DNA of 64,000 bases from Aquicella siphonis (GTDB lineage: Bacteria > Pseudomonadota > Gammaproteobacteria > DSM-16500), in the NCBI RefSeq assembly GCF_902459485.1, contig NZ_LR699119.1:1922001-1986000 (forward strand), given 5' to 3'. Made by a program: the position numbers and the translations under genes. The notes below the pieces were generated by a model. It was not told where the DNA came from and searched no databases. It saw nothing but the letters and a program-made list of their open reading frames with translations. Positions 24,670-32,625 of the stretch are shown here, piece after piece (the first letter of the stretch is position 1; each line of letters begins with the position of its first letter).

Positions 24670-26645
24670 TACTCAATATTTGCCTTGAAGGTCACCAGGA
24701 AACTTCTACCCGATCCAGGATAATACAAATAGGATTGTGCGGGGGCGTTATAGAGTGCATATGCCGGATACCGCGTGTCAAAGAGGTTGGCCACCTCAAA
24801 GCTGATCTCATAGGATTTGCGCAGATATTGCAGAGACACTGTATCCAGCCAGTAACCAGACTGCTTTTTCCCGGTATTGCCCAGATCCAGCGACGCAAAC
24901 CGGCTGCCCGTATAAAGCGTGGAAACTTTCGCGCGCCAATTCTCCAAGAAATCATAACCCAGTCCCGCATTGGCAGTGATCGCCGGAACAGCCGGAATAT
25001 GATGACCTGAATCGGGGCCTGAAGCCAGTCTTGCATCCACATAATTGAATTGCGCATCCAGCGCGAGCCTGGGCGTCAGCCGGTAATATTCGGTGAGGGT
25101 AATGCCGCGCCTGCGGGTTGAGGTAAAATTACTGAATGTCCCGAACGGCTCATCAGGCGTTTCCGTGGGATCAAAAGCAATTTCATCGTGTAACTGCAGC
25201 TGATACAAATTCAACTGGGTCTTCTGACGCTCGGTTGTCCGAACCAGTCCCGCCTCATAGGACACACCGGTTTGCGGCTGCAACACAGACACACCCGCAG
25301 GCATCCACGTTTCTTCGTTGGCTTTGGGAAAGCGAAAATTGCCGTCTCTTCTCACAAAGAACTGCCATTCGGAAGAAGGACGCCAGGATATTCCCTGTTC
25401 AGTGACAAACACCCGGTTGGTGGAATTGACCGGCTGCCCAATAACACGCTCAGCGGAATTGTATTGCCATGCATCGCGCGCTCCCACTGTCACATCGACC
25501 GTTTCAATGACTGGTATGACCATTTGCGCATAAAGATTATTTTGCTGCGCATCAGCCCGCTCCTCAATCATGGCATTCATGAACTGGTAACGGCTTTTTT
25601 CTCCATCGTATCCAAGCGTGATTTTATTATTCCAGAGCGAACCTATCAAACGCGGACTGAGTCTTGTTTCCCACTCCTTGCGATTAAACGCAGAACCAAT
25701 CACACCGTCACCTGTCAGCACCTGATGAGATAGCCGTGTTTCCAGAATCCAGTCTGCGCCAAATTCCTGTTTGTTCAGCAGTTGCAAGACTTGTGTCTTG
25801 TAATGACTGAAATTACTGAAGTTAACAGCCTGCCGCGCGTTCGCATCAAACTGCGCCTGTGTCAATCCCCCGGGAAAAAGGACTGTATTGTCCGTGGACT
25901 GCAGTCCCAAGCGCGTGGTGCCGCGCGCGTAATCCATACCTGCCTGCGCGTAAAGCGATTCATTTTTTTGCCGATTATGATCACGGTAATTATCCGACTT
26001 GCCGGAAAACCCGAATGCCTTGAAAAAGAGGCCGTTCGCAAACTTGTTTCCAGCGAGCGCGCTGTAAAATATCGTATTAAAATTTCCCAATCCGGCGTAA
26101 GCATCAGCGAGAAATTTCTCCGGGTGGCGGGTCACGATATTCACGACGCCGCCCACCGCCTGATCGCCCCAAAGCGTTCCCTGACTACCTTGTATGATAT
26201 CAATGCGTTCGATATCCGCGAGCGCGATAGAGTTAAAATTCGGCGCCAGCAGACTGACATTGGTCAGCGGAAATCCATCAACCAGTATCAGCGAGTTTGC
26301 CGCGGCGTTATCGCCAAAGCCACGGATGCTGAGCGCTGTCTGGCTGTTATCCATGGAATTATTCGTCAAGCGCACAATGCTTTGTGTCTGAGCGAGCAGT
26401 TCTGAGAGATCAAGTACCGGGCTCGTTTTTATTTGTTCCCGGGAAATATGCGTGGTCTGTACCTGGGCATCCTGCCTGGAGCGCAGCGACTGCCCGGAAT
26501 GCAAATTGACTTCAGGAATGACAGCCGGCTTTTCTGCCGCCGCGGCTGAGCCAGCCAGACCAGAGACCAGGATCAAAGCCGCTGCGCGCTTCCAGAGAAA
26601 TGAGCCGCGCGCCGCTATAAATGAAAACATGACAGTCAATGACAT
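24669..26645 (-). CDS. TonB-dependent outer-membrane receptor
   Basis: A 658-residue receptor: signal peptide (to about residue 37, GSAAAAEK), plug domain at about 60-170 (ALSIRGFGDNAAANSLILVDGFPLTN, then IERIDIIQGSQGTLWGDQAVGGVVNIVTR), and a beta-barrel ending in the aromatic-terminated RSFLVTFKANIE region. It imports a scarce ligand across the outer membrane. The sequence resembles BtuB/siderophore-type receptors, but the ligand cannot be assigned, and I see neither a Fur box nor a cobalamin riboswitch upstream. It is the first gene of an operon with tonB, the Cys-rich peptide and the GRDP-like protein; that context favours a metal complex or modified peptide as ligand. An in-frame ATG five codons in is an alternative start. 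Confidence 0.9.
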   Translation of the reverse strand: MSLTVMFSFIAARGSFLWKRAAALILVSGLAGSAAAAEKPAVIPEVNLHSGQSLRSRQDAQVQTTHISREQIKTSPVLDLSELLAQTQSIVRLTNNSMDNSQTALSIRGFGDNAAANSLILVDGFPLTNVSLLAPNFNSIALADIERIDIIQGSQGTLWGDQAVGGVVNIVTRHPEKFLADAYAGLGNFNTIFYSALAGNKFANGLFFKAFGFSGKSDNYRDHNRQKNESLYAQAGMDYARGTTRLGLQSTDNTVLFPGGLTQAQFDANARQAVNFSNFSHYKTQVLQLLNKQEFGADWILETRLSHQVLTGDGVIGSAFNRKEWETRLSPRLIGSLWNNKITLGYDGEKSRYQFMNAMIEERADAQQNNLYAQMVIPVIETVDVTVGARDAWQYNSAERVIGQPVNSTNRVFVTEQGISWRPSSEWQFFVRRDGNFRFPKANEETWMPAGVSVLQPQTGVSYEAGLVRTTERQKTQLNLYQLQLHDEIAFDPTETPDEPFGTFSNFTSTRRRGITLTEYYRLTPRLALDAQFNYVDARLASGPDSGHHIPAVPAITANAGLGYDFLENWRAKVSTLYTGSRFASLDLGNTGKKQSGYWLDTVSLQYLRKSYEISFEVANLFDTRYPAYALYNAPAQSYLYYPGSGRSFLVTFKANIE

Positions 26646-27016
26646 CTCGGTATGTAAATGCCTGGCATCCGCTTTGATGGTTCACCGGCACTGTAACAGA
26701 TTGCAGCTTGATTCTGTCCTTGCAGGCGGGATGTTGCGCATTGTCCTCGCATCTATATGGCATTATTATTTTTGACTCGCGAATTGTATAGCCAATTAAC
26801 CCGGGCTTCCAGTCAAAACGCGCGGCAACCACTGACCGGTTCCTTCGCTGAAAATAATAAGCGAATGAATACAAGAAGATGCCGCAAATACGCCGGCAAA
26901 AGATCATGGCGGGACGGCTGTTGTTCTCTGGACGGCGCAGTTGTGCCGGTTTTCACCAAACAAATTGACGTTTGCATCCCATCGCCATAAAATTGCGGCT
27001 CTATATTTAAGGTGTC
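26646..27016. other. Divergent intergenic region before the TonB operon and tRNA-Val
   Basis: This 371-bp spacer separates the minus-strand receptor operon from the plus-strand tRNA-Val gene and must contain both promoters. I looked for a Fur box, a Zur-like palindrome and cobalamin riboswitch landmarks and found no convincing match on either strand. No likely gene. Confidence 0.5.
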
Positions 27017-27091
27017 GGGCGATTAGCTCAGCGGGAGAGCACTACCTTCACACGGTAGGGGTCAGTGGTTCGAAACCACTATCGCCCACCA
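27017..27091 (+). tRNA. tRNA-Val (anticodon CAC)
   Basis: A 75-base cloverleaf beginning GGGCGATTAGCTCAGCGGG. The anticodon stem CTACC/GGTAG encloses TTCACAC (anticodon CAC), the T-arm is AGTGGTTCGAAACCACT, and the acceptor end is ATCGCCC-A plus an encoded CCA-type end. Confidence 0.95.
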
Positions 27092-27151
27092 TATCACCAC
27101 GCCCTTGCGGCGGCGCCGCATCGTTGCCCAATGATTAGGAGCAGGTCAGAA

Positions 27152-27673
27152 ATGCCATACGCTTTTTGGGAAGCCGTTGCTGAAACACCCTGGTGGATCT
27201 ACCTGCTGATCTTCGGCATTTTTTACATTGCTTACCGGTCCACCAAGCCGCGGTTCGCCGCCGTCAGACCCATCATGATCAACAACGGGCTGATGATCAG
27301 TTTTCTATTTGCCGGCTGGGCAACCATGGTTGAAATCAACGCCCGCCAAATCGGAATTCTCTCGGGCGCAGCCGTCGCCGGGATATTAATCGGCTGGCTG
27401 CATTTCCGGTTCAGTGGAATCAAGGCGGTCAAAAACAAATCCCTTATTCGCATGCCTGGATCATGGATACTGTTTGCGGTCATCCTCTTGATGGTGGCCG
27501 CAAAATATTATTATTTTGGCTATACCTATACATTGGACATGGAAGTGATCAAACAAGGCAAATACCACTCCCTCATCTCGGGAGCGGTAGGACTGATCTT
27601 CGGAATGTTCATGGGTAGAATGTATTACCTGCTCCAATGCCTGAAATACGGTCCCTATACAGATGAAAAATAA
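27152..27673 (+). CDS. Small integral membrane protein, unknown function
   Basis: The 173-residue protein has about five membrane segments: residues 13-29 (WWIYLLIFGIFYIAY), about 46-62, 68-86, 106-125 and 145-165. No catalytic motif is visible. The open frame extends back into tRNA-Val, but TTAGGAGCAGG before the ATG at 27152 decides the start. It resembles short DUF-type four/five-helix proteins whose role is unknown. It lies alone, 60 bases after the tRNA. Confidence 0.75.
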   Translation: MPYAFWEAVAETPWWIYLLIFGIFYIAYRSTKPRFAAVRPIMINNGLMISFLFAGWATMVEINARQIGILSGAAVAGILIGWLHFRFSGIKAVKNKSLIRMPGSWILFAVILLMVAAKYYYFGYTYTLDMEVIKQGKYHSLISGAVGLIFGMFMGRMYYLLQCLKYGPYTDEK

Positions 27674-27706
27674 CCGCCAGGATCCGCTCCCGGCACTGTA
27701 GCGGCA

Positions 27707-28654
27707 TTACGCATGGCTTTTTGATTCTTCAGGCTTGAATACCAGGGCATTGACGTGAGCCGGCACACACTGCGCCAGGGCGTCAAGATTATACCCGCCT
27801 TCCAGCGCAGACACGATCCTCCCGTCACAATGCACTTTGGCGATCTTGGCAATCTGCCTTGTTACCCAGACGTAATCCTCGCGGGTCAACTCCAGGTCCG
27901 CCAGTGGATCTTCCGCATGCGCGTCAAAACCCGCGGAGAAAAAAATGAATTGCGGCTGAAACGCGGCGATTTTATCAAACCAAGCAGCCTGGACTTTTTC
28001 ACGAAATTCTTCCCCCCGCGTACCCGGAGCAAGCGGCACGGAAAGTATGTGTTCATTATCCATCTCGGGTTCATAACCCGGATAAAATGGGTGCTCAAAG
28101 CTGGAACAGTACATGACATTTTTATCATTCTGAAAAATATCCTGGGTACCGTTCCCGTGATGCACATCAAAATCAATAATGGCGACACGCTCCAGACCAT
28201 ATGTCGTGAGCGCGTGTTTGACGCCAATTGCGACATTATTAAAAAGACAAAACCCCATTGCCTGTTCTCGCTCGGCGTGATGGCCTGGGGGACGCACATT
28301 GCAAAACGCCGCCTCAGCCTCCCCGCGCATGACCAGATCCACTGCAAAAGGAACCGCGCCCGCCGCGCGCAAGGCGGCGTTTAACGTGTAGGGATTCATC
28401 CAGGTATCGGCGTCAATCTGAATAAATCCGCTTTTAGGCGCAATTGATAAAATCCAGTTAACATAATTTTGCCCATGCGCGATCATGAGTTGCTCCGGCG
28501 TTGCGCGAGGCGCCTCGTAAAACCTGACAGGAACCGAGAAGGGATAATGCTCCAACGCCCCCTGTATCACTTGAACGCGCGCGGGCTGCTCGGGATGCTG
28601 CTCGCCTGCCTCATGCAGAATGCAGTCAGGATGACTGACCAAGGCAATTGTCAT
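27707..28654 (-). CDS. Histone-deacetylase-superfamily protein (class II HDAC-like)
   Basis: A 315-residue arginase/deacetylase-fold enzyme. It has the deacetylase signatures RPPGHHAEREQAMGFCLFNNVAIG near residue 122 (tandem active-site His), IIDFDVHHGNGTQDIF near residue 162 (zinc Asp and His), FFSAGFDAHAEDPLADL near residue 245 (zinc Asp) and LEGGYNLDAL near the end. Bacterial members remove acetyl groups from polyamines, acetoin-pathway proteins or lysines; the substrate here is open. Its ATG overlaps the stop of the P1 peptidase gene by four bases, so the two proteins are made together. Confidence 0.9.
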   Translation of the reverse strand: MTIALVSHPDCILHEAGEQHPEQPARVQVIQGALEHYPFSVPVRFYEAPRATPEQLMIAHGQNYVNWILSIAPKSGFIQIDADTWMNPYTLNAALRAAGAVPFAVDLVMRGEAEAAFCNVRPPGHHAEREQAMGFCLFNNVAIGVKHALTTYGLERVAIIDFDVHHGNGTQDIFQNDKNVMYCSSFEHPFYPGYEPEMDNEHILSVPLAPGTRGEEFREKVQAAWFDKIAAFQPQFIFFSAGFDAHAEDPLADLELTREDYVWVTRQIAKIAKVHCDGRIVSALEGGYNLDALAQCVPAHVNALVFKPEESKSHA

Positions 28655-29553
28655 ATGACCTCCGAGCCTTTTACTGCATCCATGATCGCGAGATTGACCG
28701 CTTCCGCCGCCATGGTCCCCATGGTCAGTTCAGATATCTGCTTATCTCCTGCAGAAATGCAAAACAGAATGTCGCCGTCAAACTGGGTAAAAACCGGAGT
28801 AATGGCACGGGAAATCCCTGCCGCCGCCATTTTGGCAATCCGTTTTAATTCGCTTTTATGGAATCTGGCATTGGTGATGACGACGACGAGAGTGGTGTTG
28901 GCATGCCTGAACAAATCAATTTCTGCCTGGCCAGACAATAGATACCGCTCACAATTTGCAAAACTGCCGTCGGAATAACGCGCACCAGCGATAATCCCGC
29001 GTGCTGAATCCCGCACATCGCCGACAGCATTGACGACGGCATAAGCCCTTGCGATCACACCGTCAGGCAGCCGGACTTCCGCTGTACCCAAACCTCCGCT
29101 CATGCTGAGTGTTTGCGGCACAAGCTTGCCTACCGTTGCGCCAGTCCCCGCGCCTATCCTTCCTGACTGCATCCTGCCGGACTCCGCCGCGAGGCACGCC
29201 TGGTAAGCCTCTTCAGCGGTAGGCGCAACTGCAAGCTGATAACTCAGGTCGTAAATGGCTGCGGCAGGCACAATCGGCACCACGCCATGCGGAGTCGGAT
29301 GTCCGATGCGGCGTTCCCCCAGATAAGTCATGACACCCAGTGCTGCATGCAATCCGTAGGCACTCCCGCCAGCCAGGACCAGACCATAAAGATGCGGCAC
29401 ACTGTTATCGGGATCGAGAACCGCCAGTTCATGCGTGGCAGGGGCCGAGCCGCAGATCCAGTAAGATCCAGTCGCTCCGTTTTCAAACAAGAAAACCGAT
29501 ACGCCGGTTCCTGCCTTCTGATTGGTGTAATGACCTGTTTTATAACCGTCCAT
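28651..29553 (-). CDS. P1-family (S58) N-terminal nucleophile peptidase, DmpA/BapA-like
   Basis: A 300-residue relative of L-aminopeptidase/D-esterase and beta-aminopeptidases. GLVLAGGSAYGLHAALGVM near residue 57 and GIVP-type VPIVPAAAIYDL are family landmarks. HANTTLVVVITNARFHKSELKRIAKMAAAGISRAITPVFTQFDGD after residue 225 includes the expected self-cleavage region, where a Thr or Ser becomes the N-terminal nucleophile (NTTLVVV here). It starts with GGAGAGG before the ATG. First gene of a two-gene operon with the deacetylase. Substrate unknown. Confidence 0.88.
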   Translation of the reverse strand: MDGYKTGHYTNQKAGTGVSVFLFENGATGSYWICGSAPATHELAVLDPDNSVPHLYGLVLAGGSAYGLHAALGVMTYLGERRIGHPTPHGVVPIVPAAAIYDLSYQLAVAPTAEEAYQACLAAESGRMQSGRIGAGTGATVGKLVPQTLSMSGGLGTAEVRLPDGVIARAYAVVNAVGDVRDSARGIIAGARYSDGSFANCERYLLSGQAEIDLFRHANTTLVVVITNARFHKSELKRIAKMAAAGISRAITPVFTQFDGDILFCISAGDKQISELTMGTMAAEAVNLAIMDAVKGSEVI

Positions 29554-29797
29554 AGCCTCTCCAGCATCCTGCGCCTGATTGAACCCTCATCACCAAAGCC
29601 TGCCCGTGAATGCAGGCTTGCGTCGGTTGAGCAACCGCCTGCCTAAACGTTTAGTATATCCCTTTACCAGCTGACGGTGGAACAGTCTATGCCTGTTTCT
29701 GTCAGCGCCGCGCTTCCGCGCGGGCTGGAGCCATATGTCATTTTCCTCAAAAATGCTATGATACCGCTCATTACATTACTTCAAACGGAAGAGACAC

Positions 29798-31150
29798 ATG
29801 ATACACATGACGCTAGCTCAAACGGCCAGAATTCTCGGGCTTGACGCCGCGCCCGCCGCGACGGAATTTCATGGTATGAGCATCGACTCCCGCACCTTGC
29901 AGCCTGGAAATTTATTCGTCGCCATCCAGGGAGAACGGGTTGACGGACATGATTATCTTGAAGAAGCCTATAAAAAAGGAGCCGCCGCCGCGGTGGTCAG
30001 CAGACAAGTTGATTCGCCCCTGCCCCAGTTAATCGTGAATGACACCACGGCCGCCCTGGGCAAGCTGGGCACAGCCTGGCGAAACCAGTTTGACACGACC
30101 ATCATCGCCGTCACAGGAAGCAACGGCAAAACCACTTTAAAAAACATGATCGCACTCATCATGGTCGCCGCCTGCCAGGGAAATGAAAAACAAGTCCTCG
30201 CCACGCAAGGCACTCTGAACAATCACTGGGGCCTGCCAATGACGCTTGCGCGTCTTGATAGCGAGCATCGCTATGCCGCCATCGAAATGGGTATGAATCA
30301 TTTTGGTGAAATCGAATACTTGACCAACATGACCCGGCCGCAAGTGGCTGTCATCACCAATGCCGCCGCTTCCCACCTTGAAGGATTAGGCGACGTTGCC
30401 GGGGTGGCGCGCGCGAAAGCGGAGATTTTTTCCGGACTGCCTCAAAACGGTATCGCCGTACTGAATCGGGACGATGCATTTTTCCCGTTCTGGCACAATC
30501 TGATTGATGGCCGCCCCTACATCAGCTTTGGTTTTCATCCCGACGCGCATGTTACCGCAGTCATCCATCAGGCAGAACAAACGCAAGACATTACCATCCA
30601 GACTCCCAAAGGCAGCGTGGAAGTGACCCTGCCTTTGCTAGGCAGGCATAACGTGCAAAACGCGCTGGCCGCTGCCGCCGCGACCCTGGCTGCCGGCATC
30701 GGCCTGGGCTCGATCAAGGCAGGCCTGGAACGCATTCAGCCCGCGCCAGGAAGATTACAGCTGCATACGCTGGCGAACGGAGTAAAAATCATTGACGACA
30801 CCTACAATGCCAATCCCTTTTCCCTGCAGGCAGCGGTAAATATTTTGTCGACATTCAACGGCAAGAAAATTCTGGTGCTGGGCGACATGAAAGAACTGGG
30901 TTCCGAAGCAAAAATGCTGCATCAGGAAGCGGGAGAATCCATACGAAAAGCCGGTATTGATTATCTATTCACCTACGGAGAATTAAGCGCGAACACCGCC
31001 CAGGCATTTGGCGAAGGCGCTTATCATTTTAATGAAAAAGAAAAGCTGGTGAATGCACTGAAGCCTTTTTTACACAACACAACCACCATTCTGGTGAAGG
31101 GATCACGTTCCATGCGCATGGAAAAAGTGATCGCGGAGTTGGTGCCCTGA
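29798..31150 (+). CDS. murF: UDP-N-acetylmuramoyl-tripeptide--D-alanyl-D-alanine ligase
   Basis: Adds D-Ala-D-Ala to the UDP-MurNAc-tripeptide in peptidoglycan synthesis. The 450-residue Mur ligase has the N-terminal domain SIDSRTLQPGNLFVAIQGERVDGHDY, the ATP-binding VTGSNGKTTLKNM near residue 105, the Mur-family EMGMNHFGEI, and the C-terminal IDDTYNANPFSLQAAV followed by VLGDMKELG. Usually murF lies in the mra/dcw cluster; here it stands alone, followed 32 bases on by the U-box gene. Confidence 0.95.
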   Translation: MIHMTLAQTARILGLDAAPAATEFHGMSIDSRTLQPGNLFVAIQGERVDGHDYLEEAYKKGAAAAVVSRQVDSPLPQLIVNDTTAALGKLGTAWRNQFDTTIIAVTGSNGKTTLKNMIALIMVAACQGNEKQVLATQGTLNNHWGLPMTLARLDSEHRYAAIEMGMNHFGEIEYLTNMTRPQVAVITNAAASHLEGLGDVAGVARAKAEIFSGLPQNGIAVLNRDDAFFPFWHNLIDGRPYISFGFHPDAHVTAVIHQAEQTQDITIQTPKGSVEVTLPLLGRHNVQNALAAAAATLAAGIGLGSIKAGLERIQPAPGRLQLHTLANGVKIIDDTYNANPFSLQAAVNILSTFNGKKILVLGDMKELGSEAKMLHQEAGESIRKAGIDYLFTYGELSANTAQAFGEGAYHFNEKEKLVNALKPFLHNTTTILVKGSRSMRMEKVIAELVP

Positions 31151-31182
31151 ATCAATAAAGCCAGACAAACAAGGATCGCCGG

Positions 31183-32502
31183 ATGGATAACCGGAACGAC
31201 ATATACACTATTGCCTATAACGACTTGTTCACTTACCAAGGCCGCGAAGAATTCGCGAAAAGCCTGGCCAGGCTCAGCAGTGACGAACTCAGGGAAGTTC
31301 TGCTGGACCAGCATAGCCTGCACCACGACAACCTGGTGCACATGCTGCGTCATGTCCAGAGAATAGCGGCAACGCAACCGAATCCTTTCAATTTCATACG
31401 CCAGCAGATACAAGAAATCCTGGCGTTTGATTCCTTCGAGGGTTCTTATATTGATGCGCCGCCAAACACGCAGAAACTTTTCCTACTGGTCTTGTTAAAG
31501 CATAATGCCTCTCGTCGCAAGCAGATATTAGAAAACCAGGCCTATATCGATTCTGCCAACCTGTCCACCATACTGACACATCTGATCGAAACCTGGCCTC
31601 ACCTGTATAGCCATCTGCCCAATTATACTATTACGCTGAACAATGTATTGAATCTGAAAGAGACACTCATTCCGGTTCCGTCTGAACATTCACAGGAACA
31701 ATCTTCCGATTCCCTGGTCCGCATGCCCGAGACAATCAGCAGCAACAAGGACAAATTATTCGCGGATATCATCACGTTTGAATTCATCACCAGTCCATGG
31801 ATCGCGCCTCAAGGCACGACTTATCAATATGAAAGCATCACTCAGTGGCTTCATGACAGCCCGACGGATCCGCTAAACCGGTCTCCGCTAAACCATGCGG
31901 ATTTAATACAAAACAAGCTCTATTCTTCGCTGGTTCAATGCCTGTTTGATGCGAAAAACACGCTCAGGAAATTCATGGATCCCGAGCTTGTCTATCAAAC
32001 CCTTTGCTGCCCCTTGTCAGGCGAGCGGCTCAAGGATCCTGTCGTCGCCGAAGACGGCGTGACTTATGAGCGCGCTTATCTTGAAGCATATCTGTCAGCA
32101 CATGATTTCTTCACGCCCTGCCACGTGCTGCAGCAAAAACCGCTTTATACCAACCGCTTTCTCACCAGCCTTTATGAACAGACCCGGCTGGATTTACTCC
32201 TGGATGAATATGCCGCAGCCAAACTGCCGCTCGCGAAAGAAAACGCCCACCTGATCAAACCGCTGCGCGACTACCTCGGCATAAGAGCCGGAGAAGGTCA
32301 TTTCGCCGGCTGGAGTTTCGGCTACAATAAATGGGATAAAATGATTTCGTCCGTTCACCTGATTCATGCGTTGTCAGGCACCCTCTCACCTCAGACTTTC
32401 TTCGGGCGTTACCCCTATGAAGTGAAAGTGTTAAAACAAGGCCGCCTCAAAACCGCGGCCCAGCCTGCGCTGAACCACCTGGAATCAAACCTGATGAAAT
32501 AA
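31183..32502 (+). CDS. Protein with two U-box-like domains; host-directed ubiquitin ligase candidate
   Basis: The 439-residue protein has a helical N-terminal region (1-190) and two tandem U-box-like segments. The first, about 195-255, reads FEFITSPWIAPQGTTYQYESITQWL with SPLNHADLIQNKLYSSLVQ. The second, about 272-335, has CCPLSGERLKDPVVAEDGVTYERAYLEAYL and KPLYTNRFLTSLYEQ. U-boxes bind E2 enzymes and make the protein an E3 ubiquitin ligase, a eukaryotic activity. Two U-boxes in one bacterial protein recall Legionella LubX. The second copy keeps the DP-V and Y-R residues better than the first. No signal peptide, as expected for type IV secreted effectors. AAGGATCGCCGG precedes the ATG. The fold call is good; the effector role is inference. 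Confidence 0.75.
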   Translation: MDNRNDIYTIAYNDLFTYQGREEFAKSLARLSSDELREVLLDQHSLHHDNLVHMLRHVQRIAATQPNPFNFIRQQIQEILAFDSFEGSYIDAPPNTQKLFLLVLLKHNASRRKQILENQAYIDSANLSTILTHLIETWPHLYSHLPNYTITLNNVLNLKETLIPVPSEHSQEQSSDSLVRMPETISSNKDKLFADIITFEFITSPWIAPQGTTYQYESITQWLHDSPTDPLNRSPLNHADLIQNKLYSSLVQCLFDAKNTLRKFMDPELVYQTLCCPLSGERLKDPVVAEDGVTYERAYLEAYLSAHDFFTPCHVLQQKPLYTNRFLTSLYEQTRLDLLLDEYAAAKLPLAKENAHLIKPLRDYLGIRAGEGHFAGWSFGYNKWDKMISSVHLIHALSGTLSPQTFFGRYPYEVKVLKQGRLKTAAQPALNHLESNLMK

Positions 32503-32625
32503 CGCGGGGATTGCCGGGATGAGTGATCACACGATCCGAAACAATAATCATCGCAGCGTCCAGGGATAATAAATTTCAGGGAATTATACGTTATAATATC
32601 GAGTATCATCGAGGAGTGTTGACTT

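Noticed and set aside
25782-26405. Open frame of 207 codons on the plus strand
   Set aside because: Antisense to the TonB-dependent receptor gene and without a ribosome binding site or family signature.
26646-26760. Possible cobalamin riboswitch before the TonB receptor (CCGGTGAA and GCCAGGCA are present on the minus strand)
   Set aside because: The order and the missing B12 box (AGCC-GGAGACC) do not fit a riboswitch; the matches look accidental.
26757-26990. 77-codon frame upstream of tRNA-Val
   Set aside because: No ribosome binding site, odd composition, and it lies in the divergent promoter region.
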